A DNA stretch of 64,000 nt from Sporichthya brevicatena (GCF_039525035.1 NZ_BAAAHE010000036.1:1-64000); one strand, 5' to 3'; shown: positions 41,106 through 50,247, numbered from the stretch's first letter. A program made the numbers and translations. The notes: generated by a model not told the origin, from the letters alone.

Positions 41106-41774
41106 GTGACGGACCCTGCGCAGGCCCCCTCCTCCGGCGGTCCCACCGACGGAGCGCCGGGCGCCGGCCGCCGACGCGGGGACCGGAGCGCGGACAGCCG
41201 CGCCCTGATCCTTGAGGCCGCCGTGAACTGCCTGGCCGAGAAGGGCTACGCGGACACGACGACGCTCGCGATCCAGGCGCGCGCCGGAGTCTCCCGCGGC
41301 CGTCTGCTGCACCACTTCCCCTCCCGCGACGCGCTGCTGGTCGCGGCCGCCCAGCACCTGGCCGCGGAGCGCCTGCTCGACGGCGAGCGTTGGGCCGCGG
41401 GGCTGGGTCCGGAGTCCGGCGGTGACCGCGAGCGGGTGATCGCGGCCGTCAAGCGGTGCTGGTCGACGTTCGAGCAGCCCTACTTCTGGGCCGCGGTCGA
41501 GCTCTGGGTCGCCTGCCGCACCCGTCCGGAGCTGCGGGAGACGCTCCGCCCCGAGGAGCATCGCCTCGGCGCGGCGATCCGGCAGACCGTCGCGGTCATG
41601 TACGGGCCCAAGCTCTCGGCGCACCCGAACTTCCCGGCGGTGCGCGACCTGCTCTTCACCTCGATGCGCGGGGTCATGCTCACCTACACCTTCGACGCCC
41701 GGGACCCGGCCGCGGACCGGCACCTACCGATCTGGATCGACGCGGCGCTGACCCTGCTGGAAGTTGAGGACTGA
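41106..41774 (+). CDS. TetR-family transcriptional regulator
   Basis: The 222-residue protein (GTG 41106) has the N-terminal TetR helix-turn-helix: SRALILEAAVNCLAEKGY, TTTLAIQARAGVSRG and the RLLHHFPSRDALL recognition end. The C-terminal domain would bind a ligand. Divergence from the SCP2 gene suggests that it represses the SCP2/dehydrogenase/P450 unit. The frame is open further upstream to 40932 but lacks a start signal and would cover the promoter region. The gene ends exactly where the prephenate dehydratase gene starts (TGAGTG). Confidence 0.87.
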   Translation: MTDPAQAPSSGGPTDGAPGAGRRRGDRSADSRALILEAAVNCLAEKGYADTTTLAIQARAGVSRGRLLHHFPSRDALLVAAAQHLAAERLLDGERWAAGLGPESGGDRERVIAAVKRCWSTFEQPYFWAAVELWVACRTRPELRETLRPEEHRLGAAIRQTVAVMYGPKLSAHPNFPAVRDLLFTSMRGVMLTYTFDARDPAADRHLPIWIDAALTLLEVED

Positions 41775-42653
41775 GTGAGTTCACCGTCTCCCGGTCGATC
41801 CCCCGGCCGGATCGCCTACCAGGGTGAGCCCGGCTCCAACTCGCAGCTGGCGTGCGCTCAGGCGTGGCCGGACCACCCGACCGTGCCGCTGCCGACCTTC
41901 GAGGACGTCTTCGCCGCCGTGGTCGACGGTGAGGTCGAGCGCGCGCTGATCCCCATCGAGAACTCCGTGGCCGGTCGCGTGGCCGACATCCACCACCTGC
42001 TGCCCACGTCCGGGCTGCACATCGTCGGCGAGCACTTCCTGCCGATCCACTTCCACCTGATGGTGCTGCCCGGCGCCCCGGTGGAGAAGCTGCGCACCGC
42101 GCACAGTCACGCCCACGCACTCGGCCAGTGCCGCAAGGCGATCCGCCGCCTCGGTCTGCGCCCGGTCGTCGCCGGGGACACCGCCGGCGCGGCGCGCGAG
42201 ATCGCGGAGGCGGGCGACCCGACGGCCGCGGCCCTCTCCCCCGAGCCGGCCGCCGAGCTCTACGGACTTGAGATCGCCGAGCGCAACGTCGAGGACGAGG
42301 CGCACAACGCGACCCGCTTCGTCATGCTCGCGCGCGAGCCCGCGGAGGTCCCCGAGGACGCCCCCGACGTCGTGACCGCGTTCGTGTTCCGCGTCCGCAA
42401 CCTGCCGGCCGCGCTGTACAAGGCACTCGGCGGGTTCGCCACCAACGGCGTGAACATGACCAAGCTCGAGTCGTACATGGTCGACGGACAGTTCGCGGCC
42501 ACCCAGTTCTACGCCGAGGTGGACGGCCACCCCGCCTCGCCGGGTCTGGCGCGGGCCCTCGAGGAACTCACCTTCTTCGCGGCCGAGCTCAAGATGCTCG
42601 GCACGTTCTCCGGCTCCCCGCTCCGGCACGAGTTCGTCAACGCCGGCGACTGA
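41775..42653 (+). CDS. pheA: Prephenate dehydratase
   Basis: The 292-residue enzyme decarboxylates and dehydrates prephenate to phenylpyruvate for phenylalanine synthesis. The catalytic domain covers 12-185, with IPIENSVAGRV (59-69) and the essential TRF (180-182). A C-terminal ACT domain (200-275) senses phenylalanine. Its ESRP motif is replaced by TKLESYMVDGQF (229-240), a form I recall from alpha-proteobacterial enzymes and not from most actinobacterial ones. It follows the TetR gene with no gap, which is odd for a biosynthetic gene. Confidence 0.9.
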   Translation: MSSPSPGRSPGRIAYQGEPGSNSQLACAQAWPDHPTVPLPTFEDVFAAVVDGEVERALIPIENSVAGRVADIHHLLPTSGLHIVGEHFLPIHFHLMVLPGAPVEKLRTAHSHAHALGQCRKAIRRLGLRPVVAGDTAGAAREIAEAGDPTAAALSPEPAAELYGLEIAERNVEDEAHNATRFVMLAREPAEVPEDAPDVVTAFVFRVRNLPAALYKALGGFATNGVNMTKLESYMVDGQFAATQFYAEVDGHPASPGLARALEELTFFAAELKMLGTFSGSPLRHEFVNAGD

Positions 42654-42660
42654 CGCCCCC

Positions 42661-42733
42661 GGGATGACGTCCCGGGGACGCCCCGTGTCAGCCCGCAGGA
42701 GGGCTGACACGGGCGCGTACGGGACGTCATCCC
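42661..42733. terminator. Nested double hairpin between convergent genes
   Basis: An outer perfect 13-bp pair (GGGATGACGTCCC, 42661-42673 and 42721-42733) encloses an inner perfect 13-bp pair (CCCGTGTCAGCCC, 42682-42694 and 42701-42713). It lies between convergent genes and probably ends both transcripts. Confidence 0.65.
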
Positions 42734-42752
42734 GCAGAAGGGTGACGAGGCG

Positions 42753-43547
42753 TCAGGCCACGCGGGCGACGAAGGTCGCGACCTCGTCGAGCACCTCGTT
42801 CTTGTTGGTCTCGTTGAAGACCTCGTGCGCGGCGCCCGGGTACGAACGGGCGAGGAGGTCGTTGCCGGCGACCTTCTCGACGAGGACCTTCGCCGACGGG
42901 TAGTCGGCGAGCTGGTCGGCCTCGCCGTGCACCCACAGCACCGGGAGCGAGAGCACCGGGCCGGCGGCGACGGCCTCGACGGCGGCGAACATGCCGACGA
43001 ACGACTCCTTGATCAGCGGACCGTGGTAGACCAGCGGGTCCGCCGCGTAGGCCTCGCCCACGGCGGGGTCGCGCGAGAGCGCGGCCGGGTCGATGGGGAT
43101 GTCCGGCAGGACCTCCATGTCGAGCAGCGGCGCCATCGCCGGGTTGCCGAGGAACGGGCCGGAGACGACGAGCCCGGTCAGCGCCGAGCCGTACCGCTGG
43201 GCGTAGCGCAGCGACATCAGCCCGCCCATCGAGTGGCCGATGAGCACCAGCGGCAGGCCGGGGTTCTCCTCGGCGGCGCGCGCCACGACCAGGTTCAGGT
43301 CGTCCGCCATCGCCTCCACGTCGTCCACGACCGCCCGCGGGCCGTCGGACCGGCCGTGGCCCCGGTGGTCCGGCGCGTACACGACGGCCCCGTCGGCGAC
43401 CAGGCGGTCGATGACGTGCGCGTACCGGCCGGAGTGCTCACCGAAGCCGTGCGCGATCACGACGACGCGCTGTGCCGTGGCCGGCGTCGCCTTACGGACG
43501 ACGAGCTTGCCCTGGGAGCCGGTGAGCTCGAAGTCGGTGGTGGTCAT
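42753..43547 (-). CDS. Monoacylglycerol-lipase-like alpha/beta hydrolase
   Basis: The 264-residue serine hydrolase has the oxyanion motif HGFGEHSGRY (33-42) and the nucleophile elbow GHSMGG with Ser106. The catalytic His is in YPGAAHEVFNE. HGxxEHSxRY is characteristic of monoacylglycerol lipases and lysophospholipases. ATG 43547 overlaps the stop of the previous hydrolase gene by four bases. It is the last of five coupled genes that make and handle acylglycerols, so release of fatty acids from monoacylglycerol fits. Confidence 0.87.
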   Translation of the reverse strand: MTTTDFELTGSQGKLVVRKATPATAQRVVVIAHGFGEHSGRYAHVIDRLVADGAVVYAPDHRGHGRSDGPRAVVDDVEAMADDLNLVVARAAEENPGLPLVLIGHSMGGLMSLRYAQRYGSALTGLVVSGPFLGNPAMAPLLDMEVLPDIPIDPAALSRDPAVGEAYAADPLVYHGPLIKESFVGMFAAVEAVAAGPVLSLPVLWVHGEADQLADYPSAKVLVEKVAGNDLLARSYPGAAHEVFNETNKNEVLDEVATFVARVA

Positions 43548-44395
43548 TCGGCGGGTTCCTCCGTCGCACGTCGGGTGGTTGGTGGGGTCGTGGGGTGGTC
43601 GACGCGGTCGGTGAACTCCAGGATCGTGCGCGTCACCAACGCGGGGTCGTCGTACATGGGGACGTGCCCGATGCCGGGCATCGTGAGGAACTCGGCGCCG
43701 GGAAGGATCTCCCGCCACGGCGCGCCGTAGCGCTTGTACGGGATCGTGCGGTCGCGCTCGGCCCACACGATGCGGACGGGGCAGTCGGCCGCGATCGCGA
43801 GCTCGCGGGTCGGGCCGGTCTGCCGAAGCGAGGCGAGCAGGCCGTCGAGCATCGTGCAGGCCTGCAGGTCCTCGTTCATGCCGGCGAGGTCCTCAGCCGG
43901 GATGAGGTCGCCGCGCAGCATCGCGGAGCGCAGCAGCACCTTCCGGGTACGCGGCTTCGCCATCAGTCGGGCGACGGACTTCCGATGCGCGGTCGCCTTC
44001 GCCACCTTGAGCAGCGTCCCGATCCGGCGCAGGTCGCGCTCGGAGGTGTACGTGCCCGCCGGCGAGAACGCGACGACGGACCGGCCGCGGCCGCGGGCCG
44101 CCATCTCCAGCGCGAGCCAGCCACCCAGGGAGTTGCCGACCAGATGGGCGCGGGAGATCCCCGCCTTGTCCATCCGGTTCTCCATGTCGTCCGCGATGAC
44201 GCGGATGCCGTTGGGGCCGGCCGCGAGCTCCGGGCCGCCCCGGTGGCCGATCAGCGTCGGGACGAACAGCGCATGCCGCTGCTCGAGCGTCGGGATCACC
44301 GGGCGCCAGATGCGCCAGGACCCGTTGATGCCGTGGAAGAGCACCATCGGGGTCCCGGTGCCGCCCACGTAGGCATCGGTCAACGGCTCGCTCAT
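43544..44395 (-). CDS. Alpha/beta hydrolase
   Basis: The 283-residue hydrolase has HGING (21-25) and the nucleophile elbow GNSLGG (Ser89). The acid Asp lies in WAERDRTIP and the His in GIGHVPMYDDP. The fold suits an esterase or lipase. It starts 10 bases after the WS/DGAT stop and overlaps the next gene by four bases. Its place in a storage-lipid operon suggests turnover of wax esters or acylglycerols, but the substrate is not shown. Confidence 0.85.
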   Translation of the reverse strand: MSEPLTDAYVGGTGTPMVLFHGINGSWRIWRPVIPTLEQRHALFVPTLIGHRGGPELAAGPNGIRVIADDMENRMDKAGISRAHLVGNSLGGWLALEMAARGRGRSVVAFSPAGTYTSERDLRRIGTLLKVAKATAHRKSVARLMAKPRTRKVLLRSAMLRGDLIPAEDLAGMNEDLQACTMLDGLLASLRQTGPTRELAIAADCPVRIVWAERDRTIPYKRYGAPWREILPGAEFLTMPGIGHVPMYDDPALVTRTILEFTDRVDHPTTPPTTRRATEEPAE

Positions 44396-44405
44396 CGCCG
44401 CCCTC

Positions 44406-45842
44406 CTAGCGCGCCAGCACCGGCGGCGGGTTGTCGCCGCCGACCCGCAGCACCTCGTCGAACCCGCCCACGAGCGAGTGCACGAAGGTCTCCGGGTCGG
44501 TGAACGACGCCGCGTCGTAGTTGACGCCGACGCACGCGACCGGGCCGTGCGTCGCGAGGGTGATCATCGCGGGACACCCCGGCAGCGGGGCGTACCCGTA
44601 CAACCGTTCCACGCGCACCCCGGCGAGGTGGACCTCGACCCGGGGACCGGGGACGTTGCTCGCCTGGAGGTCGTTCGCCCTCGTCATGCCGCCCGCGATC
44701 TGGGCGATGACGCCCGCGGGGAGCCGGGCGATCGCCGGGGCGATCACGCTGAGGTTGTTCATCGCCGGCTCAGCGCGGGCGCGGCGCACCTGATCCCCGA
44801 TCTCGAGCATCCGCTTCGCGGGGTCGACGATCTCCATCGGTCCGGCGAGGCGGGCGCTGGCGATCTCGTTGCCGCCGTTCGCGGCCTCCGCGGGACGCAG
44901 CGACATCGGGATGGCGATCGGCACCGGCTGCGGGGGCACCCCCATCGCCTCGTGGTAGAGCCGGTACCCGCCGAGCAGGGCGGCGAGGTAGGCGTCGTTG
45001 ATCGAGGCGCCGACGGTCTTCGCGGCCGCGCGCAGCGCGGCGAAGTCGACGTCCAGCGCGGCGAAGCGCCAGTTGGTGCTCCGCTCCGCCAGCAGCGGGG
45101 ACGGTTCCGCCGCGGGGGGCGAGAGCACCCGCTTGAGCGAGGAGGTGTAACGCGCCGAGGCGCGGACCGACTCCGGCGGGTTCGACAGCGCCCGCAGCGC
45201 GGTGCCGCCGGCCTTCCGCAGGACGTCCGGCGTCCCGAGCACGCCCTCGACCGCGTGGGCGCGCAGGGCGTCGAGGGGCGTCATCACTTTGCTCGGACGG
45301 GGCGTCAGTTCCGGGCCGGGCGGGGTCTCCAGCCCGGCCGGCGGATTCAGGTACGTCAGCAGCTTCATGATCCCGAGACCGTCGGAGATCGAGTGATGCA
45401 GCTTCAGGACGTACGCCGACTTGCCGTCCGGCATGCCCTCGTAGAGCACGGCCTCCCACGGCGGGCGCGCCCGGTCGAAGCCGCGCATCGCCGCCTTCTC
45501 CGCGGCAGCGAGCAGGCCCGCCCAGCCCGCGTCGTCGGGCAGACGCGTCCGGCGCAGGTGGTAGTGCAGGTCGAAGTTCGGGTCCTCGGCCCACCGCGGC
45601 GGCGCCAGCCCCATCGGCGGGGAGACGACGCGGTGCCGCAGGCGCGGGATCAGCCGGGTCAGGCGGTGGTGCGTCTCGACGACAGCGTTCCAGTTCGGCG
45701 TGCCGTCGAGCAGCTCGATGCCGACGCAGGTCGACCGAACCGGGGAGGCGTCCTCGACCCGCCACATGAGCGCCTCGAAGGCGTTCATCACGTCGCTGCC
45801 GCCGCCCCACTCGGCGCTCGCCATGGGGGTCTCGGTGGTCAC
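44406..45842 (-). CDS. Wax ester synthase/diacylglycerol acyltransferase (WS/DGAT)
   Basis: The 478-residue enzyme has the catalytic HHSISDG (149-155), matching HHxxxDG. The conserved SNVPGP segment comes near the C-terminus. It joins acyl-CoA to a fatty alcohol or to diacylglycerol at the membrane or lipid-droplet surface. The GTG at 45842 overlaps the upstream stop by four bases. It takes the diacylglycerol that PlsB and PlsC-type steps would supply, so triacylglycerol storage is the likely role, with wax esters possible. Confidence 0.92.
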   Translation of the reverse strand: MTTETPMASAEWGGGSDVMNAFEALMWRVEDASPVRSTCVGIELLDGTPNWNAVVETHHRLTRLIPRLRHRVVSPPMGLAPPRWAEDPNFDLHYHLRRTRLPDDAGWAGLLAAAEKAAMRGFDRARPPWEAVLYEGMPDGKSAYVLKLHHSISDGLGIMKLLTYLNPPAGLETPPGPELTPRPSKVMTPLDALRAHAVEGVLGTPDVLRKAGGTALRALSNPPESVRASARYTSSLKRVLSPPAAEPSPLLAERSTNWRFAALDVDFAALRAAAKTVGASINDAYLAALLGGYRLYHEAMGVPPQPVPIAIPMSLRPAEAANGGNEIASARLAGPMEIVDPAKRMLEIGDQVRRARAEPAMNNLSVIAPAIARLPAGVIAQIAGGMTRANDLQASNVPGPRVEVHLAGVRVERLYGYAPLPGCPAMITLATHGPVACVGVNYDAASFTDPETFVHSLVGGFDEVLRVGGDNPPPVLAR

Positions 45843-47323
45843 GGCGTCGCCTTTCCGGCGCCGTCGGTCACCGACTCGGGAGCGGAGGGCCGGCCCGGCC
45901 AGTGCGCGAGCGTGTGCAGCCAGTCGTTGCGGATCGCCTCGGCGTGCGCGCTGACGTCCTCGGCCTTCCAGTCGGTGGTCTCGACCGGCGGGAGCACGAC
46001 GACCTCGATGACACCGGACCGCACGGTCTGAGAACCCCGCCACATGACCTCGTTCTGACCCTTCATCACCATCGAGACGATGGGGACGCCGGCCTGCATG
46101 GCCATGTGGAACGCGCCCTTCTTGAAGGGCCCGAGGCGCGGGGTGGGCGAGCGCGTGCCCTCCGGGGAGAGCACGATCGACAGGCCGTTGCGGAGCTTCT
46201 CGACCGCCGGCGCCAGCGCGGCCTTGGGGTCTTTGACGTTGCCACGGTCGATGAAGGCGACGTCGGCGATCTGGAACAGCTGGCCGAAGCCGGGGATGTT
46301 CTTCGCCTCCTTCTTCGCCACGCCCGTGTAGCTCTGGCGCACCAGCTTCATCGCGACGACCGCGTCGATGTTGCTCTGGTGGTTGAAGATGAACACCGCG
46401 GGCCGGCGCGACCACAGGTGCTCGGCGCCGGAGATGACCTTCACCTCGACCCCGGCGAGCGCGAAGCCGAGGTCGGTGCCGATCGTCGAGGTGATGTCGA
46501 CGATCTGCCCGCGGCTGCGGTTGAGCAGGCCCGCGCCCAGGCCGGCCACGAACGCTCCGGCGAAGGCGCCGTAGAACGCGCCGGTGCGGGCGAGATCGAC
46601 GACGCCCGGGCGCTTCCCGCGCGGCACGCAGTCCAGCACGGGCCAACCGCGCCGCTCCGCCTCCTCGCGCAGACCCTTGTCGGGCGCGACCGCGGTGGGG
46701 TGCGCGACCGTGGACAGGAACGGGACGTCCTCGTCGCCGTTGCTGTAGGCGAACGAGCGCGTCAGGTCAATGCCCTTGGCGCGGGCGAGATCGACGACGG
46801 CGTTGGCTTTCTGACTCCCCCACAGCGGCGTGCCGCCGGTGCGGCCGGTGAGGACGCCGTCGATCGCCTCGAGCGGGGTGCACAGCACGTGGTCGGCCCC
46901 GATCGCCTCGGCCATCGGCTCGACCTGGAACCGCGTCGCCGACGACGCCAGCACGATGGTGTGCTCCATCGCGCGGTGGGCCTCGACCAGCTCCCAGATC
47001 TCCGTGTGCAGCTTGCCGGCGATCTCGGAGACGAAGAGCTTCTGACCGAGCTTGGTCATGTCCTCCTCGGTCTTGCCGCTCCAGGCACCGAGGGAGAGCT
47101 CGAGGAGCGCGGCGAAGTCCTCCTCCGTGTGGATTCCCCGCACGGCGGTCCACAGCGTCCTGGCCAGTTCCTGGGGACCGATGTCGAGGTCCTTGAAGCG
47201 CTGGTTGTAGAAGGTCGTCGCGGAGTAGCCCGTGATCAGCGTGCCGTCGTAGTCGAAGAAGGCGCCGATCTCCGGCCCGCGGGGCGAGGAGAAGACGTCC
47301 GCCAGCAGCTTGTCCAGAGTCAT
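45839..47323 (-). CDS. HAD-IB phosphatase fused to 1-acylglycerol-3-phosphate acyltransferase
   Basis: A 494-residue fusion. Residues 20-225 are an HAD-IB hydrolase with the nucleophile motif FDYDGT (23-28) and GDEDVPFL in the place of motif IV. Residues 290-470 are a PlsC-type acyltransferase with NHQSNID near 315 and EGTRS near 386. A hydrophobic stretch between them (about 250-275) may anchor it. It could acylate lysophosphatidate and dephosphorylate a lipid intermediate, covering two steps from glycerol-3-phosphate to diacylglycerol. The phosphatase substrate is inferred. It overlaps both neighbours by four bases. Confidence 0.88.
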   Translation of the reverse strand: MTLDKLLADVFSSPRGPEIGAFFDYDGTLITGYSATTFYNQRFKDLDIGPQELARTLWTAVRGIHTEEDFAALLELSLGAWSGKTEEDMTKLGQKLFVSEIAGKLHTEIWELVEAHRAMEHTIVLASSATRFQVEPMAEAIGADHVLCTPLEAIDGVLTGRTGGTPLWGSQKANAVVDLARAKGIDLTRSFAYSNGDEDVPFLSTVAHPTAVAPDKGLREEAERRGWPVLDCVPRGKRPGVVDLARTGAFYGAFAGAFVAGLGAGLLNRSRGQIVDITSTIGTDLGFALAGVEVKVISGAEHLWSRRPAVFIFNHQSNIDAVVAMKLVRQSYTGVAKKEAKNIPGFGQLFQIADVAFIDRGNVKDPKAALAPAVEKLRNGLSIVLSPEGTRSPTPRLGPFKKGAFHMAMQAGVPIVSMVMKGQNEVMWRGSQTVRSGVIEVVVLPPVETTDWKAEDVSAHAEAIRNDWLHTLAHWPGRPSAPESVTDGAGKATP

Positions 47324-49599
47324 CCCAGCACCTCTTCGAGCAGGTCAGCCTCGAGCCGGTCGATCCGGCCGAGCCGTTCGAGCACGTCGGTCACCTCGGC
47401 GAGGTAGTGATGCCGGGCGGCCTGCACCGCTTCGGCCTCGACGGTGCCCGGGGCCGCCGTCTCCAGCAACCCGCGGTGCCGGGCCAGACGCAGCGCCGTC
47501 GAGTACAGCTCCCGCGACACGGAGTCCGCGCGGTGCAGGCGCCCGCGCAGCAGCATCTGCTGCCCGAGACCGAGGCACTCCTCCAGGAACGGACCGGTCA
47601 CGACCTCCGCGGCCGGGTCCCGTTCGGCGAGCGCGGTCGCGACGACGAGCTGCGCGTCGAAGAACGAGCGCAGCGCCCGGTGCGCGACCAGCAGCCGCGA
47701 GGAGGACAGGATCTTGGCGCCGCCGTCGGGCCCGTCCTGGTTCTCCCAGTTCGGGTCGAGCAGCTGGAGCTCCTTCACCACGTCGGAGCGGAACTGCTCG
47801 CTCGGCGGGAAGAAGAACTCGAACTTGAGGAGGTCGCGCATCCGCTGCGCCTCCGCCCACGACTCGGCGATCGAGGACTCGCACACCGGCTTGGCGGACA
47901 CCTCGAGCAGGGCGAGTTCGACGATCGCGCGCGTGACCAGGTGGTGCAGGGCGCCGTTGCGGTAGAACGCGGCGACCCGGTGCTGCCCGGCCTGGATCGA
48001 CCACACCGGCTCGGGGCCACCGGTGAACACCGTCGCGACGCCGACGGCGACCAGGTGGTCGAGGGCGGCGCGGAGCCCGGCCTCCTCGCGGAGCGAGTGC
48101 GGCGAGGCGGAGTCGTTGTCGGTCCGCGGGATGCCGCGGGCGTCGAGGTAGTCGAGCAGCGGGGCCAGGACGCGACCGACCTCGGCGAGGGTGAGAGCCC
48201 GGTCGTGACTGCCGAGCAGCGTGAACGTCAGCAACGCCGACGAGGTCACCGGCGTCGCGCGGTTGATGCCGTCGCAGATGCGGAACGCGACCTTGTCCAG
48301 CTGCGCGGGACCCTCCCCCGCCTCGTCGAGCGCCTGCCGGAGCGAGAAGGGCTCCCCGAAGCGGATCCAGGCGTTGCCGCTCATCCGCTGCTGCCCGCGG
48401 ACGTAGCGCGCGAGCCACCGGGTGCTCTCGGCCGCCTTCGCAGCGCCGCCCTGCTCGGCGTCCAGCGCGCGCACCTCGGCCATGTGGTCGTAGACGATCG
48501 AGACCGGGACCATCGCGACGTCCTCGGTCCGCTCGTCCTGGAGCGCGCGGACCAGGTACGCGAGCAGGCCCATCTTCGGCGGCCGCAGCTTGCCGGTCCG
48601 GGTCCGGCCACCCTCGATGTACCACTCGAGGTTGAACTTCTTGGCCGTCAGATATCCGAGGTACTCGCGCAGGGCGAACTTGTAGATCGCGTCGCCGGCG
48701 GCGTCGGTGTCCGCCCGGCGGATGAAGATGACGCCCGCCCGCTTGCCGAGCGGCCCGATCGGCCAGAACGACATGTTGTTGCCGCCGAGCAGGTGGTTGC
48801 GCGGGAAGTCCTTCTCGTGGAGGACCTCGGCGAGCACCAGCGGGTCGACGTACGAGCGGTGCGCGGGCAGGAAGACCAGCGCCTGCTCCTTGTTGAGCGC
48901 GCGCAGGCGCTCCAGGTTCGAGGTGTCGACCTGCACCTTCCACGCCCGCGAGTGCATGGGCGACAGGACGGTGCGGAACGCGTCGATCGCAGCCGGGCTC
49001 TGCACGGTGACGAGCTCGTTCAGGCACTCGCGGGCCTCGGCGAGCACCTCGGCCTCGGGTCGGCTGAGCTGCTGTGCGAGCTCGGCGGCCTTGGCGCGGA
49101 AGCGGGAGGACGCGGTGATCTGCTCGACCACCTGGCGCGGGACCTTGTAACGGTCACCGATCAGGCGGCGCTCCGCCCGGTCGACGGCCACCGTGGCGAC
49201 CCGGCTCACGAAGGTCGCGAACGACGACGCGTTGCCGGTCTCCTCGGCGAACCGGGCACGCAGGTCCCCGACCGTGGCCGGCTCGCCGCGGACGACGCCG
49301 GCCCGGCCCGGGGAGTTGCGCACCAGGACCTTCTGCAGCGGGCCCGGTGGGCGCCGCGGCGAGAGGTGGGCCAGCAGCTCGGAGGGCCGGCGCGAGGAGG
49401 ACGAGGTCGAGACCCAGGTGACCCGGACCGGCACCAGGAGGGTGTCGTCGGACAGGTCGTCGAAGCTGGCCTCGGAGTCGAGGTCGCGGATCGGGGCCCC
49501 GCGGTGGTTCGCGGCGACCCACTCGCGGATCAGCTGTTGTTCGGTCCGTGTGCGCCCCTGCGCCAGTACGACGACGGGTACATCCGGAGGGACGCTCAC
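47320..49599 (-). CDS. plsB: Glycerol-3-phosphate 1-O-acyltransferase
   Basis: The 759-residue protein matches the large PlsB family: an N-terminal region of about 220 residues, then the acyltransferase block with AHRSYVDPLVL near 244-254, GGRTRTGK and MVPVSIVYDH. It starts phospholipid and triacylglycerol synthesis by acylating glycerol-3-phosphate at the membrane. The GTG start has AGGAG upstream and the stop overlaps the next ATG by four bases. It is the first gene of the coupled storage-lipid unit. Confidence 0.9.
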   Translation of the reverse strand: MSVPPDVPVVVLAQGRTRTEQQLIREWVAANHRGAPIRDLDSEASFDDLSDDTLLVPVRVTWVSTSSSSRRPSELLAHLSPRRPPGPLQKVLVRNSPGRAGVVRGEPATVGDLRARFAEETGNASSFATFVSRVATVAVDRAERRLIGDRYKVPRQVVEQITASSRFRAKAAELAQQLSRPEAEVLAEARECLNELVTVQSPAAIDAFRTVLSPMHSRAWKVQVDTSNLERLRALNKEQALVFLPAHRSYVDPLVLAEVLHEKDFPRNHLLGGNNMSFWPIGPLGKRAGVIFIRRADTDAAGDAIYKFALREYLGYLTAKKFNLEWYIEGGRTRTGKLRPPKMGLLAYLVRALQDERTEDVAMVPVSIVYDHMAEVRALDAEQGGAAKAAESTRWLARYVRGQQRMSGNAWIRFGEPFSLRQALDEAGEGPAQLDKVAFRICDGINRATPVTSSALLTFTLLGSHDRALTLAEVGRVLAPLLDYLDARGIPRTDNDSASPHSLREEAGLRAALDHLVAVGVATVFTGGPEPVWSIQAGQHRVAAFYRNGALHHLVTRAIVELALLEVSAKPVCESSIAESWAEAQRMRDLLKFEFFFPPSEQFRSDVVKELQLLDPNWENQDGPDGGAKILSSSRLLVAHRALRSFFDAQLVVATALAERDPAAEVVTGPFLEECLGLGQQMLLRGRLHRADSVSRELYSTALRLARHRGLLETAAPGTVEAEAVQAARHHYLAEVTDVLERLGRIDRLEADLLEEVLG

Positions 49600-49641
49600 C
49601 GAGGCTCCTGTCGACGGGCCACCGGCCGGGACCGGCCGTGG

Positions 49642-50247
49642 TCAGACGGTACCGGCCACTGCCAGGTCCGTGACCAGCCCCGCCTTGCGCAGTTTGGCGA
49701 ACTCGACGACCTGCTTGGCCACGGTCTCCAGGCCGAACTTGGCGCGCTCGTCGATGCAGGCGCCGTCGCCATCGAAGATCTTCTCCGTCGCGTTGATGGT
49801 GGCGCCGAACGGGCTCGGCCAGCCGCGCAGCGCGTGCACGGTCGTGCGCAGGCTCTGCAGCGTCGAGACGGTGGCCTGCCAGCCGTAGGACACGGCGATG
49901 CAGCCCACCGGGACCCCGTCGAGGTACACGCGCTCGTCCTTGTTGGTGTCCTCGAGGTAGTCGAGAACGTTCTTGATCATCCCCGACATCGAACCGTGGT
50001 AGCCCGGCGAAGCGACGATCAGGGCGTCGGCGGCCCGGGCCGCCGCGACGAACCGCTCCGCCTCCGGGGTCCGCTCCGACGTCTCCGTGTCGTAAATGGG
50101 GAGCATCAGGTCGCGGCTGACGATCAGGTCGACCACCGCTCCCTCGGCCTCCGCGGCCGCGGCACTGACCCGCACGGCCTTCTCCGAACTCGAGTTCGGG
50201 CGCGTCGAGCCCCCGATGCAGAGCACCCGGATCGGGCTTTCGGTCAT
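49642..50247 (-). CDS. NADPH-dependent FMN reductase
   Basis: The 201-residue flavodoxin-like protein has the FMN-phosphate loop GGSTRPNSSSEKA (12-24) and the SPGYHGSMSGMIKN loop near 80-93, which stacks on the flavin. Such enzymes provide reduced FMN to monooxygenases or reduce quinones and azo compounds. ATG 50247 has AGGAGG ahead. It lies 42 bases before plsB on the same strand, but a role in lipid synthesis is not obvious; it may serve a monooxygenase of the region. Confidence 0.88.
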   Translation of the reverse strand: MTESPIRVLCIGGSTRPNSSSEKAVRVSAAAAEAEGAVVDLIVSRDLMLPIYDTETSERTPEAERFVAAARAADALIVASPGYHGSMSGMIKNVLDYLEDTNKDERVYLDGVPVGCIAVSYGWQATVSTLQSLRTTVHALRGWPSPFGATINATEKIFDGDGACIDERAKFGLETVAKQVVEFAKLRKAGLVTDLAVAGTV

